Shown here one piece after another: positions 49,097-61,500 of a stretch of DNA of 64,000 nt; the stretch's first letter is position 1, and each line of letters opens with the position of its first letter. A model generated the notes under the pieces. The model had not been told where the DNA came from. It saw only the letters and a list, made by a program, of their open reading frames with translations, and searched no databases. Location: assembly GCA_022661535.1 (NCBI GenBank), contig JAKULF010000001.1, forward strand, positions 1,984,001-2,048,000, given 5' to 3'. The DNA comes from Eutypa lata. Taxonomy: Eukaryota; Ascomycota; Sordariomycetes; Xylariales; Diatrypaceae. Position numbers and translations under genes: made by a program.

Positions 49097-50484
49097 GTTG
49101 GCATGATGTTGGGTGTTGCTTCTGGGTGGTGCGAATCGCGAATGAGAGCGTTGGTATGTGAAATGCAGGCAATAGTATCGTAGTTTCGGATGTTGAACGT
49201 CATACGGAGCATCATAGTATATATACTATACAATAGCGGTTTATTTTCACTTGGTTGTCTTATTTTAAGCTTAGTAGCTACCTAAGTCTTTTATCCCTTT
49301 GTGTATGCTTTTGGGCCTGTATCAATAAAATTGTATTTCTCTAGGCTTTGTTTCCATACCTGGTTAACAACGCTTGAGTTCAAGTAGTCCTGGCTGATGG
49401 CAACTTGGTCACATTTGTCCAATTAGAGCTTCATTGATTAAGTGAAGTGATCTATCAATCAAAGCTGACTAGAAGTTTTCATTGAGCAGAAGCGGCCACG
49501 GTAAATGATCTTCATTAAGTATACAGGAAAAGCCACTATGGTGTCTGTCTGTGGCTGAGCACCATCTACTGAAAAGCATTCCACAAGCTAACTAATTATT
49601 ACGTAGCTTTAGATGAGATGATCACTCAGTTCTTAATCCCCAACTCTGTGTAACTATCAATATGCGTGAATTACACCCTATTTGATGTTCGACATGTGAG
49701 TATATTGATTAGAATACCTGATAGCCGTAAGCACTTGTCTACTCGGACACTCTGAAAATCTGACAACCTGACAACCCATCAAAACAAGTTCTCCATTTAA
49801 AAAGGTCTCTGCATCCTGGCATATATCCTGTAAGGTTGGATTTATGACTGATGATAGGTGGACGCCTACTAAAGTGGATCTCGGATACTTAACAAGACCA
49901 GGATCCTATTCTTGTCAAACCCATTTAATTCTCAGCTCCCAAACCTCTGAAGAACCATCATAGCTCACAGGCTCAGGGGCCTTACGAGCCTTGCAGCTAA
50001 GCCCCAGTGTCTGAAGTTATAAGACCATGGTATTCTTGACAGCTTGACAAGGCTTAATTGCCTTGACATGGTGCGAACTGGGGACATGATTAAAAGTTTT
50101 GGTTAGTATGACCGTCCAAGCTGCCCGCTTGGTGGCTCATGATGTAACTACATGGATACCGACATATGCATGCAACTTTCAACGAATATGATACGATCTT
50201 CATTGCTACTTTCGGCGCTCCTTGGCAATATATATATATGCCTTGCTACGCCACCCGGCCGCATGTCTCTCGTTTTAGATAATATGCCATATTCTGATGG
50301 GGGTTTCCAAGAGGTTTATCACTTGGTCACACCCCTCTTGCCCTCTCACCTCACACCTCACGTCACACGGGCCGTAAAGTAAAAGCTTAATGACCAACTC
50401 CAACCCGATCTGCATCCTCGACTCTCGGTCTTCCGAAGACATCAATCGTGATTATACAACGGCGTAGTGCTAGCGAATGTGACA
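49097..50484. other. intergenic, no firm gene
   Basis: Divergent promoters of the kinase-like and lectin-like genes. A 76-codon frame at 50152-50382 contains a hydrophobic stretch after an internal Met (50188) but no other support. Confidence 0.4.
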
Positions 50485-51147
50485 ATGACGACTGCTGGGA
50501 GCCATGATGGCAGTCTAGGAATTTCAAGCGATTCGGGGGTCTTTGGCGGACTTGCGCCCTCTTCCGCGGGGACGCACTTTTCAGATGCATCAAATCTGAG
50601 ATCTAGTGATAAGATATTAGTAACCGACGATACAAGTCTCCCGGAACACGTTAGAGAAGAGAACTATCCCATACCGTACGAACCCAGCAATGTCAATGTC
50701 GCACAGGGTGGCGCATACCCCTCGTACGATGCATACAATCAGAAGATGCAGCCGCATAACGTGGAAGAGCCCTCACAGGCAAAACCTGCCGGGTGCTGTG
50801 GCTTGTCGCGAAAAGCTACTTGGATAGTCGGCATAATAGCCGCCGTGGTTGTCGTCGGCGCGATAGTAGGTGGGATAGCGGGAGGATTGGCATCTCGAAA
50901 CAATCGGGACTCGCAAGGAGGGGGAAGCGACGACGACGCGACGGATTCCGACTCGTCAGGGAACGACGATAGCAGTCGGTATAACACCACACTCGTCGAC
51001 ACGAACATAGCAGCGATAAACTTCACCGACTCGTCCAACACCACGCGCCGCGCGCTCTTCTACCAGCGGGAAGCCGGGAGCCTCTGGCTGAGTCTGAGCC
51101 CCTCATCCGAGGACGGGAATGGGAACGGAAATAGCACAACAGACGCC

Positions 51148-51229
<82 letters not shown>

Positions 51230-52274
51230 CCACGTGGAAGCAAATCGACATCAGCGCGGTGTTCTCGCGCATCAGGAACCCCGACCTCTACACGGCGCCG
51301 AAGAACGGGACGCCGCTGGCCGCGGCCGCGATCCCGCCCGGCGAGGCCGACTTCCTGGGCAACCCCTTCGCCGTGGGCCTGTACTACCTGGACGAGGAGA
51401 ACCGGGTGCGCGAGCTGGTGTCGTACGACGGCGACGGCGAAGGCCCCCTCGAGGACTGGGTCGTCGGCGGCATGCAGGACTACACGTTCGACGCGGGCGA
51501 CAACGACGATTCCCAGCTGGCGGTGGCGCCGCACTTCTGCGCCGACGGCTGCGCGAACGCCTTCTGTGTCGCGTACCAGGACCGCTACCAGATGCTGGGC
51601 GTCGCGTGCGGGGACGCGTGGGATCGCCCCCAGACCCTCGAGACGGCGTATCCCGGTACGTCGCTGGCTATGGTCCCGTTCGCGTCCGATAATGGGAAGA
51701 ATGTGACCAAGGCGAATTGGATGCGCCTGTTTTGGCAGAGGGATAATACTTTTCTGGTTCTGGCGGATAATGATGGGGAGTGGGGCATCGGTGGGTTGCC
51801 TTTTTCTTTTTTCTTTTTCTTTTAACTAAAATACCATCCGTTATCATTCTTTTCTGTTATTCGTGTCCGTTTAGGTCTACTCACTGACATTTTCCTTTCA
51901 TCTGATATTCCACAGGCGCCGAAGCAGCAATCAGCGACCAGAACCCGATAAACGGCGCGCTGCCCCAGGTCGTCGCGGCCCCGAGCCAGGCGCAGAGCCA
52001 CATGATGGTGATCAGCCAGACGGCCGACGGCGTGTTCACCGGCAGCTTCTACCGGCCGGTGCCGGCGTGGGACTTCGACAAGAGCATGCGGTTCGTCAAC
52101 GAGGGCGGCGACGCGACCGACGACAGCCCGCGCGACCTGAACCTCACGGCCATTGCCTTCGACCACGACGGCGCCTTCTACGGGCTGTCGGACGACCGCG
52201 CGCGCGTCGTGCAGTATGCGTGGGATGCGGAGAATCCGTTTGATCTACGGTGGGTGCGGAATATCGATATTTGA
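50485..52274 (+). CDS. membrane-anchored fucose-lectin-like protein with Asn tract
   Basis: Two exons, 50485-51790 and 51916-52274; 554 aa. The 125-bp intron (GTGGGT donor, CACAG acceptor) joins GEWGIG to AEAAISDQNP in phase. Residues 1-110 are polar and predicted cytoplasmic. CCGLSRKATWIVGIIAAVVV starts a single membrane segment (about 108-140) with no signal peptide, giving a type II topology. After a Ser/Asp-rich stalk come beta-propeller-like repeats: RALFYQREAGSLWLSLS, GLYYLDEENRVRELVSYDGDG, MRLFWQRDNTFLVLADNDGEWG and GAFYGLSDDRARVVQYAWD. They resemble the fungal fucose-specific lectin fold. The first blade is interrupted by a run of 27 Asn. The protein probably displays a glycan-binding domain at the cell surface; whether fucose is the ligand is unproven. 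Confidence 0.75.
51148..51228 (+). repeat. (AAC)27 coding microsatellite
   Basis: Twenty-seven perfect AAC codons in a row encode a poly-Asn run inside the first lectin-like blade. With no synonymous AAT codon, the tract must be a recent or slippage-prone expansion. Confidence 0.95.
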
Positions 52275-52754
52275 TTATTGGTGGTTAGTGGTTGGTAATG
52301 GGAAGGAAGGTAAGATGGGGAGGGATTAGGCGAGGAGAGAAGACGCCGGGGGGTTATATATCATTTCATTCTGCTCTGTTCATGGTTGTGAGGTAAAAGC
52401 GCGCGATTGTGTCTTTAGCGTTGGATGTCACGGGTTATACCATATTGATTACAAAATAATATCGATAAAACAACAGGACAAATAGACGACAATGCAATTT
52501 TGTTGCAATCAAGAGTGGAATTAGAGGGGGGTGTAATGGGATTGTGGATTTATTAAACATGAGTCCTAGCATATAATCAGTACCCGAATGCAGAATGCAG
52601 AACTACTGCCCTGCTCGCGAATACCGTTTAGCTACCGAGTGTTTAAAGGTGCCTCCAAGCTAGATGCAGACTTGTGTGATGGGTAGCCACTAGACAGCTA
52701 TCTTCCTACTGACACGATTGTTGCCCTTATCTCTTTCCACAATAGTCTTCAAAG
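52275..52754. other. convergent intergenic spacer
   Basis: 3' flanks of the lectin-like and GNAT genes. No other feature is seen. Confidence 0.5.
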
Positions 52755-53661
52755 TTACTGGGCAAGATTCAGAATGCTGTTGCTTGGTGGCATCGCAACT
52801 TGGCCATGATGGCGACGATCGGGATCGTGGATGAAGTAGCGCGATTCGAGGATTCGTCGAAAGCCCAGCGTTCTCAAAGCCCGTACCACGTTATCACGCT
52901 GCTCCTGTTGAGGAGGCCCTTTCGCAGCGGGCTCCTCCTTGGACATGAGGAACCTCGGACAGGCGACCACGAAACAGGCATCGACCTCGGCCTCGATCTC
53001 CTTCTTAGCCTCGCGCAGCATCTTCCCCGCCACGCCCTGTTTGCGGTACTCCTCCCCGATCCAGACGGTCTCGAGCCACAGCACTGCAACAATAGAAGTC
53101 AGCAATTACTTCTGTATGTATAACTTAACGAAGTCTAAGAGTTATTCGGGAGGAAAGGCTCCCGAACATAAACCCTTCTGGCAACTACAAGCACCAAGAC
53201 TAGGCACAAAGGGAAGATAATAAAAAACTAACTACGAGATTTGCTTACTGTCGCTCTTGTCGAGGTCCAGACCGCCGAAGCGCCGCTTGTCCCCCCGGAA
53301 CGCCCCAGCCGAGTTGAAGAGGCTCTGCGATAGGTGGTGCGCGCCTTTCGAGATGCGCTGGACTTGATCTGCGAAGGTCCCCTAGGCCATTTTGTCGCGC
53401 GAGATCAGCCACAGCTCGCATCGTCCGATGGTCTTTGGGCCGCGTCCGGACGCCAGCACGGCCGTTACTTCCATTTTCAGCGTGCCGGTGGAGAGGTCGT
53501 AGGGCTCGTACTCTTCTGTGTTGATGAGCCTAAGTAGTGGGGCCTCAGTGTTAGTCCTGGGTTTGCTCTCTGGGTTTGGGGTGCTGGGATACATACCATG
53601 TTCTCCAGTTCACTTTCGAATCGGCAGCTTCGAGTTGGATAGTAACGCTGTTGAGGTCCAT
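52755..53661 (-). pseudogene. GNAT-family acetyltransferase-like gene with one in-frame stop
   Basis: Three exons: 53661-53597, 53529-53249 and 53083-52755; 224 codons plus stop. Introns of 67 and 165 bp have donors GTATGT and GTAAGC and keep phase. The N-terminal part reads INTEEYEPYDLSTGTLKMEV and GRCELWLISRDKMA. Codon 71 is TAG (53384-53382), and the frame continues as GTFADQVQRISKGAHHL and SLFNSAGAFRGDKRRF. The last exon has LWLETVWIGEEYRKQGVAGKML, the acetyl-CoA-binding motif A of GNAT enzymes (RKQGVAG), then REAKKEIEAEVDACFVVACPRFL. Exonic similarity on both sides of the stop and intact splice sites point to a recent lesion, a rare allele or an assembly error. An intron that removes the stop would also delete obvious coding sequence. 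Substrate unknown. Confidence 0.75.
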
Positions 53662-54709
53662 CTTGTGGAAAGGGTTTGAGGGCCAACAGTGGTTGATTTG
53701 AGGATGTAAGATGCGAGGTAGAAAGGTGGACAGGTTATCGGTGGGGAGAAGAGAATGTGGTAAGAATTATCAATGGTTGTTTTAAAACCGATTGCGTCTG
53801 GGGGAAGGATGGATGCCTAAAGTATGATCAGATACTTTGGCACCAAATGTTTCCTGCCAAAAGAGTTAAGACACTCAGGTAGGCATTAGGCACCTGCCAC
53901 AATTCGACAGCAAAGTCTTTATTGTCAAATGATTAGCATAAAGCACTCAAAAGAATAGTTGGTGTTCAAGACTTTAGGGTTAGCTGTTGCCTGCTTTGGG
54001 TTTAAAGTAGAGAAAGCCAACTGTGGACCAATTCCGTTGTCTAGGTAGGCAGACTTGAATACTTCTTAACATAAAACTTGCTACTTGGAACAACAATAGC
54101 CAGTCAGCTGCCGGCTATGTACGTTTATCTCCCAAAAAGCTTATTGGTTGAAAGGACTCGACGTGTGCGGTTGCGTTACGAAGCTAGTAGTTGTGGTTCC
54201 GAAACAAGTTTGTATGTTCTCTAGCTATTTGCTGCCTACATACGACTATGTACTTTAGCTGCACACTTTGTGCAGTTTCCAGAGTATCGTTACCCATCGT
54301 TATTCATGCCCAAGTACGCGGCATCAAAGCATATCATCACTGAGGCTAAAAGTACAAGGGGCATACATAGTTATATAAGCTCACCACCATATCGTATAAA
54401 ATAGACCAATCAGCGTCTAATAAACTAGCGCAAGAATGGGAATAGCTGGCAACACCAGACTCCCTGCTGACAAACACCCTTTCCAATTTATAATCAATAG
54501 AGATAGACATGTTGGTCTGCATATGTTGGTACTTACTATGTCGACTTTAAGTTACTATGGCTTTTCACTATATAAGTAGTCCTTTACTTTCAATATATTT
54601 GATTGAGTCAATAGAATGAACAGGCAAGACTATTCAAAGCTTAAACCAAAGAAACAATATCCAAACCCATTTAACATTCCCTCTTCTCTTGAAACTTTAT
54701 ACGGTCAAC
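53662..54709. other. divergent promoter region
   Basis: No gene is seen. TATATAAG at 54569-54576 lies 141 bp before the SDR start and is a good TATA box. Confidence 0.5.
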
Positions 54710-55826
54710 ATGTCCAAATATCTCGTCGCTGGTGCCTCTCGTGGTCTTGGGGTAAGTATCTCTCTATGGTTAAAACAAAGAACAACCTCAGCTGACATCT
54801 ACCAACCAGTTCGAATTTCTTCGCCAACTATCTGAGGATCCCAACTCTGTAGTCATTGGCCTTGTCCGCAACAAGGAGGAAACAGAGAAAAGGGTAGCCG
54901 CGGAAATCAAGCGAAGCAATATCCATATTCTGCAAGGCGACCTTGACGACTATGAGTCCTTGAAAGTATATAGAACCTTTTCATCCCACTTGGCTACTTA
55001 CCTACCATACGAGAATTAAGACTAAGAAAGGCCTCTGTAGAAAGCCGCTGAAACCACGTCTGAAATTACAGGAGGCGGCTTGGACTACCTCATTGGCAAT
55101 GGAGCATTTGTATCTCGATACTCCGAATTTTCCAACTTCGGCGAGCTGTGAGTCTTTCCTAGAACAGATAACGTCCATCATATCATAGACACCCAACTAA
55201 CACAAGCAAAATGCACATACAAGCGGCGAAACCCCATCCGAACTGACAAAGGACCTTCTCAACTCCTTTTCCACCAACGTCGTGGGAACCATACACCTCT
55301 TCAACGTATTCATGCCCCTGATCCGACAAGGCGCCGCGAAGAAAGTCATCGCGCTCACCACCGGCATGGCGGACATGGAGGTCGTACGCCAGCTCGACAT
55401 CGACATCGCGCCGCCGTACGCCATCAGCAAGGCGGCCCTGAACACGGCCGTGGCCAAGTTCAGCGCGCAATACCGACGCGAAGGCATCCTCTTCATGAGT
55501 ATTTCTCCGGGCGTCGTGGATACCGGGAATGTGGATCCCGCCAAGCGTATGTTTCCCCTTTCCATCTTTTCTGATAAGAATTGGAGTTATGTTATGTATT
55601 AGGAGACAGCGGTAGCTGAAAAAGAAAAATTGCAGTGCCAGAGGAGAAGAAGGAAGGCGCTATGGCGATGGCTGCTAAGTTTGCTGCATACGCCCCCGAT
55701 TTTAAGGGACCCATCTCCCCGGAGGAATCTGTCTCCCATATTATGGCCGTCATCGAGAACGCCAGTGTCGAGCGTGGGGATGGGGGTTCTTACGTTTCGC
55801 ACTTTGGGAACAAGCAGTGGATTTGA
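54710..55826 (+). CDS. short-chain dehydrogenase/reductase (SDR)
   Basis: Five exons: 54710-54751, 54810-54965, 55041-55147, 55224-55546 and 55636-55826; 272 aa. All four introns (58, 75, 76 and 89 bp) keep phase. The first exon gives MSKYLVAGASRGLG, the cofactor-binding glycine motif. Then come VVIGLVRNKEE after beta-2, LQGDLDDYESLK, GGLDYLIGNGAF (the position of the NNAG motif) and PPYAISKAALNTAVAKFSAQY with the catalytic YxxxK. The C-terminus reads SISPGVVDTGN. The pattern LTKDLLNSFSTNVVGTIHLFNVF is usual in a fungal subgroup of single-domain SDRs. It is a cytosolic NAD(P)-dependent oxidoreductase of unknown substrate. No exon is longer than 323 bp, so the gene is easily missed by frame length alone. 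Confidence 0.87.
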
Positions 55827-56884
55827 TAAGTTCTCCGAGCCTAGTCGGTCGCTAGTTAACACCCCTTCCATACCTACTTAGTCAATACAATCCCATCATT
55901 CTCCCCTCTAGCACACGAAGTTTGTCTCTTACTTTTATTATGCTATTATTAAATGATACCTTTGGTCATTTAGTGGTGAACAATATTCTATGAGTGGAAA
56001 TATTTCTATATTCAACGTCTTGTATTTGTGCCACAAACTGAACGTTCAACAGACAAGACATCCTGTTGCATAACTGAGTTATATACCAGTCTTCTCCAAT
56101 ACCTATGTCGCAATGTACGGTAGTATCAATCCTTCGGTGATGGCACTATCTATCCCCTTCTCGTTGCAAGTCGCTATCGATAGTCATGCCTAGTGACAAC
56201 AACCTTGTTAAATTTATGCAGTTTTTTCTACAAAGCCTCTAATGTCATGTTGTTGGTCTCATAGCACTTCAAGCGCTGATATGAGAGGGGAAATGGCAGA
56301 CTTTTAGAAGGATCAGATCTATCATATTCCTCAAGCGGGAAACTTGGCAATAGTCCGCCGTGCATATATTGATTACTCAACGCCTACTACAACTTACGCA
56401 GGTTTCTACCTTCATTGTTATATTCTTATACGTCGTGGTGTCACGACTTCCAATATCGAACATCGACCACGACGATTCACCGACTTTCCACTGTTATACC
56501 CCTAACCTTCTAATGCAGCTACATATTCAGAACATGCAAGCCACCTTCCACAGTTAGGGGTGAAGACAAAGGGGACTGCAGTTGACGATACACCTAGTAG
56601 ATCCTACGCTGTAATTCTTTGTCTACAAAAACTGAGCTATCTAAAATTTCGCTACACGAGCATCATGAACCTTAGTAGCAAAGGCCATGGCCACTTAAGG
56701 GATAGTGATCGACGCGAGAAATATTGCGAGCCAGATTATCCGACTGCTTCTAACAAGTATAAATAGTTTCCAAAAATTCCATAACGAACCGGTGATTCAT
56801 AGTCTCTATCAAACTCCTTAGAATACTATTAGCACATACCCGTCATACACTAGATACACTACGTTGAAATCGCAAGATTCCACT
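55827..56884. other. intergenic, no gene seen
   Basis: Frames at 56360-56557 and 56560-56766 have no support. Nothing else is seen. Confidence 0.45.
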
Positions 56885-57255
56885 ATGGATAACCAGGATC
56901 GCAACCGCTCCGAGCCCGTGATCGATACGTCCCGAAGTGGCTACGAAAAACCAAGCTCCGGTGGCACTTCAACCACCCAAGACACTCCCAAGTCCCGGAT
57001 TCGTGCTGATAACGACATGTATGCTTGGCGGCGTCACAGTACCGCCAGGTCTGGGTCCCAGCCACCTCCAGAGAAATCCGTTGTTCTTCTCGGCGACAAC
57101 CCTTCTCGAACGCCATGGACATTCATGATCGCAGCGACGCTCATCGTCTTAGTATGTCGAGCTTCATATAGCTGACCTTTTCTCGTGTTGCTTGCTAATT
57201 GTATTCATTCTCGCAGATCACCTTGGTTATGTGGATTGACAAATTGTGCGCCTGA
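56885..57255 (+). CDS. small hypothetical tail-anchored protein
   Basis: Two exons, 56885-57151 and 57217-57255; 101 aa. The 65-bp intron has a GTATGT donor, GCTAAT branch site and CGCAG acceptor, and both sides are in phase 0. The N-terminal 75 residues are polar and rich in Ser, Arg and Asp, with no signal peptide. The C-terminus is a single hydrophobic segment made across the splice junction (WTFMIAATLIVL plus ITLVMWI), followed by DKLCA. This is the shape of a tail-anchored membrane protein with its bulk in the cytosol. No family was recognised. The call depends on the splice pattern and the composite membrane segment. Confidence 0.5.
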
Positions 57256-57616
57256 AGGAAGAAGACGGCTGCAGCTCGCAAGCGGCAGACCCCGTTGGTG
57301 TTTACAGAGATAGTGGGGAAATTAGTTTGGCTAGAGTGATGAGTGATGGTTCTGAGCAACAAAACTTGGTTATGTAACATCTCATAGGTGCAATAATTTC
57401 AGGTTGAAATACAATATATCTCCATGGGTGACAGCATGAAACAACCATGACGTTGAGTATGAACGTAATGCTAACTATGACATTGAACTGTGATCTCCTA
57501 CTGGCGGAACATCTAGTCCTCCATCTTAGCTTAACTAGTCATACCAGAGTTATGGTTTCTCTACCATTCTCAGTCCTTCTATCTCATCTTCTGACTACTT
57601 CCATGTCACCCCTCTA
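57256..57616. other. convergent intergenic spacer
   Basis: 3' flanks of the small tail-anchored protein gene and the AA9 gene. Nothing else is seen. Confidence 0.5.
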
Positions 57617-58577
57617 TTAACAAGTAAAAAGTTCAGGGCCTATGTATTGTTAGCGTTGATCATATACATAGAACGTTAGAATGATACATACCCGGAATAG
57701 TGTATGAATCAAGTTGTCCGTAGATGTTGACAAGCAGGCCAGGGTCATCTTGCTAAAAATAGCCATATTTATTAGTGTCTAGTCATGGAGTAATGCGTTG
57801 GGCTCCTGAGGTGTATATAACAGGAACATACCTTGTAGATACCCGGGATGCTGTATGTCTCGGGGCTAGCGGAGCCTGAGCTGCCAGAGATGTTGATCTG
57901 GGCGCATTCCATCTAGAGACATTATGTTAGGTACATGTGCTATAACACCATGGTATAGTGAGGTGTTCTTACGTAAAGCTGTGCACCCAGGGAAGAGCTC
58001 GCGCCATGTAGTGCGATCATCTCGGCTCGCAGGAGATACTGGCCATCTGGGAGACAGCTGGGAATGGGGATGGCGTGCTTTCCCGCATTGTTGATCACAT
58101 TCGAAGTACCCCAGGTCCCTCCCGAAAGTCCATCCTCTTGAATCTTGAACCTGAACCACTATTAGTTTACTGCTCAGATATTTCCTACATTCTTGCTCGC
58201 ACTCACCAGCCATTCCCAACCCCTGAGTCACTGGTGGCATCGTCGACCTTCTTCAGGTACGCGATCGTGGGACCAAGATGACTGGGGTCCATGACGTCGT
58301 CTGCGCCAGAGTCCAGCGTGTGTCTCCAGATGGCGTTCACCGTCGACCCGGCCGTGACGTCGAGAACGGCGTCCGTGGCCTTGGGCGTGTCGTTCGGGGC
58401 GCCGTTGCAAGCCAGGCTGTCGGTGGTAACGTCGCTGATCGGACCGTCGTAGCTCACGGTCCTAACACCTTCCGAGATGGCGTGGGTGGTGCCGTCCGCT
58501 TCGAGCTGCACGAAGATCGTGTGTCCGGATGCTAGGCCGGCGCATGCTGCTGCCGTTGCGATGATCGAGTGCCTCAT
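57617..58577 (-). CDS. AA9 lytic polysaccharide monooxygenase
   Basis: Five exons: 58577-58207, 58150-57973, 57912-57832, 57752-57692 and 57639-57617; 237 aa. Introns are 52-79 bp and all phases agree. Signal peptide cleavage after residue 18 exposes His19 (HTIFVQLEADG), the first ligand of the copper histidine brace. The second is His100 in MDPSHLGPTIAYL, and the axial tyrosine is Tyr221 in LLVNIYGQL. GVGNGWFKIQEDG, PSCLPDGQYLLRAEMIALHGA, GAQLYMECAQINISG and the Cys-ending YTIPGPELFTC are all AA9 marks. The last 23-bp exon supplies GPELFTC; reading through the intron would instead give an unrelated tail. There is no CBM1 module. The enzyme is secreted and cleaves cellulose or related beta-glucans by oxidation. 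Confidence 0.95.
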
Positions 58578-61500
58578 TGTGAATGTTGTGAGTGCGTAAC
58601 TGATTTGCGGATGCCAAATGCTAACTGCGAACTGCTACCGACTGCTTAGGAACAGCTCCACGCGCAAACGAAGGGAGAACATGGTCATTATTATATGTTC
58701 TGCCAGCACACTCCTGTTCAAAGCAAACGGTGCCGGGAATTCCCCACCAATGACAACACGACCGCCAAAGTCAGGTCTGACGTCGATCCCTTCTCGAAGG
58801 GTTACACGTTCCAGCGATTTTATTGGGACCTAACAAGGGTATATCCAATAGCGTGGAAGCGCATCTATATATCTGGCGGGACGGTGTTGCATCTTAAGGG
58901 GGCCCCGTATAATAGCACAGGCGGAGCATCGGGGTCCGCCCGTCCCCTTTCGGTAGGCCGCTCCCACTCGGTCCTTGTCACTATTTCGCTACCCACGGAG
59001 TGGGTCCCATTCGTGAGGTAGGTAAGATAATTATAGACTATCCGATGTCCCGAATAGAGCACAATGTACCGCGAATTCCTAGCCGACGAACCGGTGCGGT
59101 GGTGCGTTTTTCTGGGTTGTAGTCACAAGGTAAGATTCGATTTGTGGCTTGAATTTCTTGGCATATTGAGGCGGATTGTAGTGTGTGTATTGCTAAGCTA
59201 TATTGGTTAGACCGATTACCAGAGCCGCCGCATAGCTTAGTCTTACTACTCAAGCATCAAATAACACCGCTATTACGTTGTCGTCCTCAAACTCACTAGA
59301 AACAGGGAATGGTGAGTCGAGTAGCCGGCTTCCACCTTGGCGCTGAGAACACGTAAAACCGAGTCATGATCGCGCATTAGAGATAAGGAACTTGAAGGGG
59401 GAGCTCTGCACGATCACGTGAATTAACAATCCTGCATCTATATGAGGTTCTGGTAGGAATCTAGGGTGACGTTTAAGTTTGCTAATTATGTATGAGCTTT
59501 GAATGATGGCGCATTGCAAGGTAGCCACACACATGCCTCACTTAACCTTTCCGGGTATACGGATATGGTAGGCATCCTCCCAACATGGACGTTTCAAACT
59601 GCCTTCATTCCTAACAATTGCGTACTATCAATAAAGTGTTGAGAAAATTCTTGACAAATACGTTGTTGAAAGACTTCATCGCAAATACTTACGTACCTCC
59701 ATTCTGATAGTTAGCTCACACTCACAACCAGAATGCATGCATATTTTAGCGCTTGAGGCACATATTCAAAGGAGTTTGATACAATGGCAAATAGAACCCG
59801 TAAATATGAGTAGTACCATGCCTCCCGCACTTACACATGCCAAAATCACAAGGGATACACTTTGTTAGACCTCTGGGGGCATTCCCAACACACCACTGAT
59901 CCCGTAGTTGGCATAAGTCTTCCTGCTTTGAGTTGAGTTTGCTAGCCGCTTAACCACCAATCCAGCATATTCGTCAAAATGAACCCATAATTCTAGGAGT
60001 GCACTTGTAATTCTAAACACGATAGAGAATTCTACAGCGATAGTGGGAATCCTAGACGGGATACATTGGTATGAGAGCATCTGTCTTAGACATACCTATG
60101 TTTGAGCATTGTGCCCTACTACTTGATAGATGGGTATATGATGTCGACTCCCAGAGGTCAAGTGGATGAAGATGGGCCTGAACAACTCTTCATTCGTATC
60201 AACAACAGGCATCCTATCAAAACCACATCAGATACACGTCGTAACACAATCGGATATGAATGCCACCTGTGGTTCAGGCGGATTTTACCAATACCGATGC
60301 CAATATAACAAATTGGACGGAAAAGACAAATGGTACTGTAGCAGCAATTGGGTGTATATAAACGGATCATGTTGCGCAAATTGTTCCGTAAGCATCCCCC
60401 TTTCCCCAATCCCAGCGGGTATTAAAATACAGAATTATTTGTCTGAATTCTGTTAATACCACCGATAAGGTAAAAAGCCACTGCACATACAGACACAGAT
60501 AGAAAAGGAAGATGAATGAAATCGTTAGCACGATTTACTAACCTTGAATAACATAGTCTGAAGGGAAGCCCATCGAGCATGGCTATGTAAAAAGATGTTT
60601 AGCAAACAGATGGGACATTCGGAACCCTCCAATGTGAAATAACGGCAGCGGCGGTGTTGGAACTAAGTAAGGGGAGAGTAGAGGCAAACTTGGGAAGTAG
60701 AGGGAGGTGGTGCGTCCAACTACTCGGGAACCAGAGGAGGCGGATAGCCAGGGGAGGCCGTCGCATTGATTGGCTTTTTGTCACTGTATCTTTGAGTTAA
60801 TGGCTCAAAGAAACAAAATGTGTTCTCTCAATTGTCGGTTGGGTTGGTGTTTTTCATTCCTCTTATTCTGCCATTACAGCCTACAATAGGCTCTGCCATT
60901 CCTTTGATCAGGGCCCCTGGGCACTTTCGAACCTGTCAGTTTTTGTCAGTTTTTGGGTTATCAACGGGCGTACCAACCGAATTCAGTGGTCATAATAAGC
61001 CTAGATTCATGTTGGTCGTATTATAAATAGATACTACTCCAACGGCGTCGAATGAATTCGCATCCGTAGCAAACTCTTTACCCCTGTATCAATACATTGA
61101 TCTCCATAGGGCGATGAAATATTTTCTTATCTGGCCCTGATATGCCAGTAACCATTTAAGAGTGTTTTCTCATTATATATTTAGCTCACATATCTCCAGA
61201 TTAATGCTCCGACATACCAGTGTATTCGTAGGGTACCCCCTTCAAAGTAACTTATGTATTCGGAATTGATTCCGGGCCGTATGGCGTTTCATTGAACTCC
61301 AACATTCCCCTATACACATAGTTGATAAAACACCTGGTCCTATCTCCCCAGAGGACGCAAGGGATATTTTCGACTCAGGCATTTTTATGACGTACTACGT
61401 ACCTCGCATTTTATCTTACCTGAATAAGAATATCCCGAGATTACTGCCAAAGACAATTGGAACTTGAAGCGTATATAATACACAGCAAAGGGAAATGCTA

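Noticed and set aside
50188..50382. Possible small secreted protein
   Set aside because: Only a hydrophobic start is seen; no cysteine pattern, no intron, no family, and it sits in the lectin promoter.
51103..51706. Long poly-Val, poly-Leu and poly-Thr frames around the AAC repeat
   Set aside because: They are other-frame readings of the (AAC)27 repeat and of the GC-rich lectin exon.
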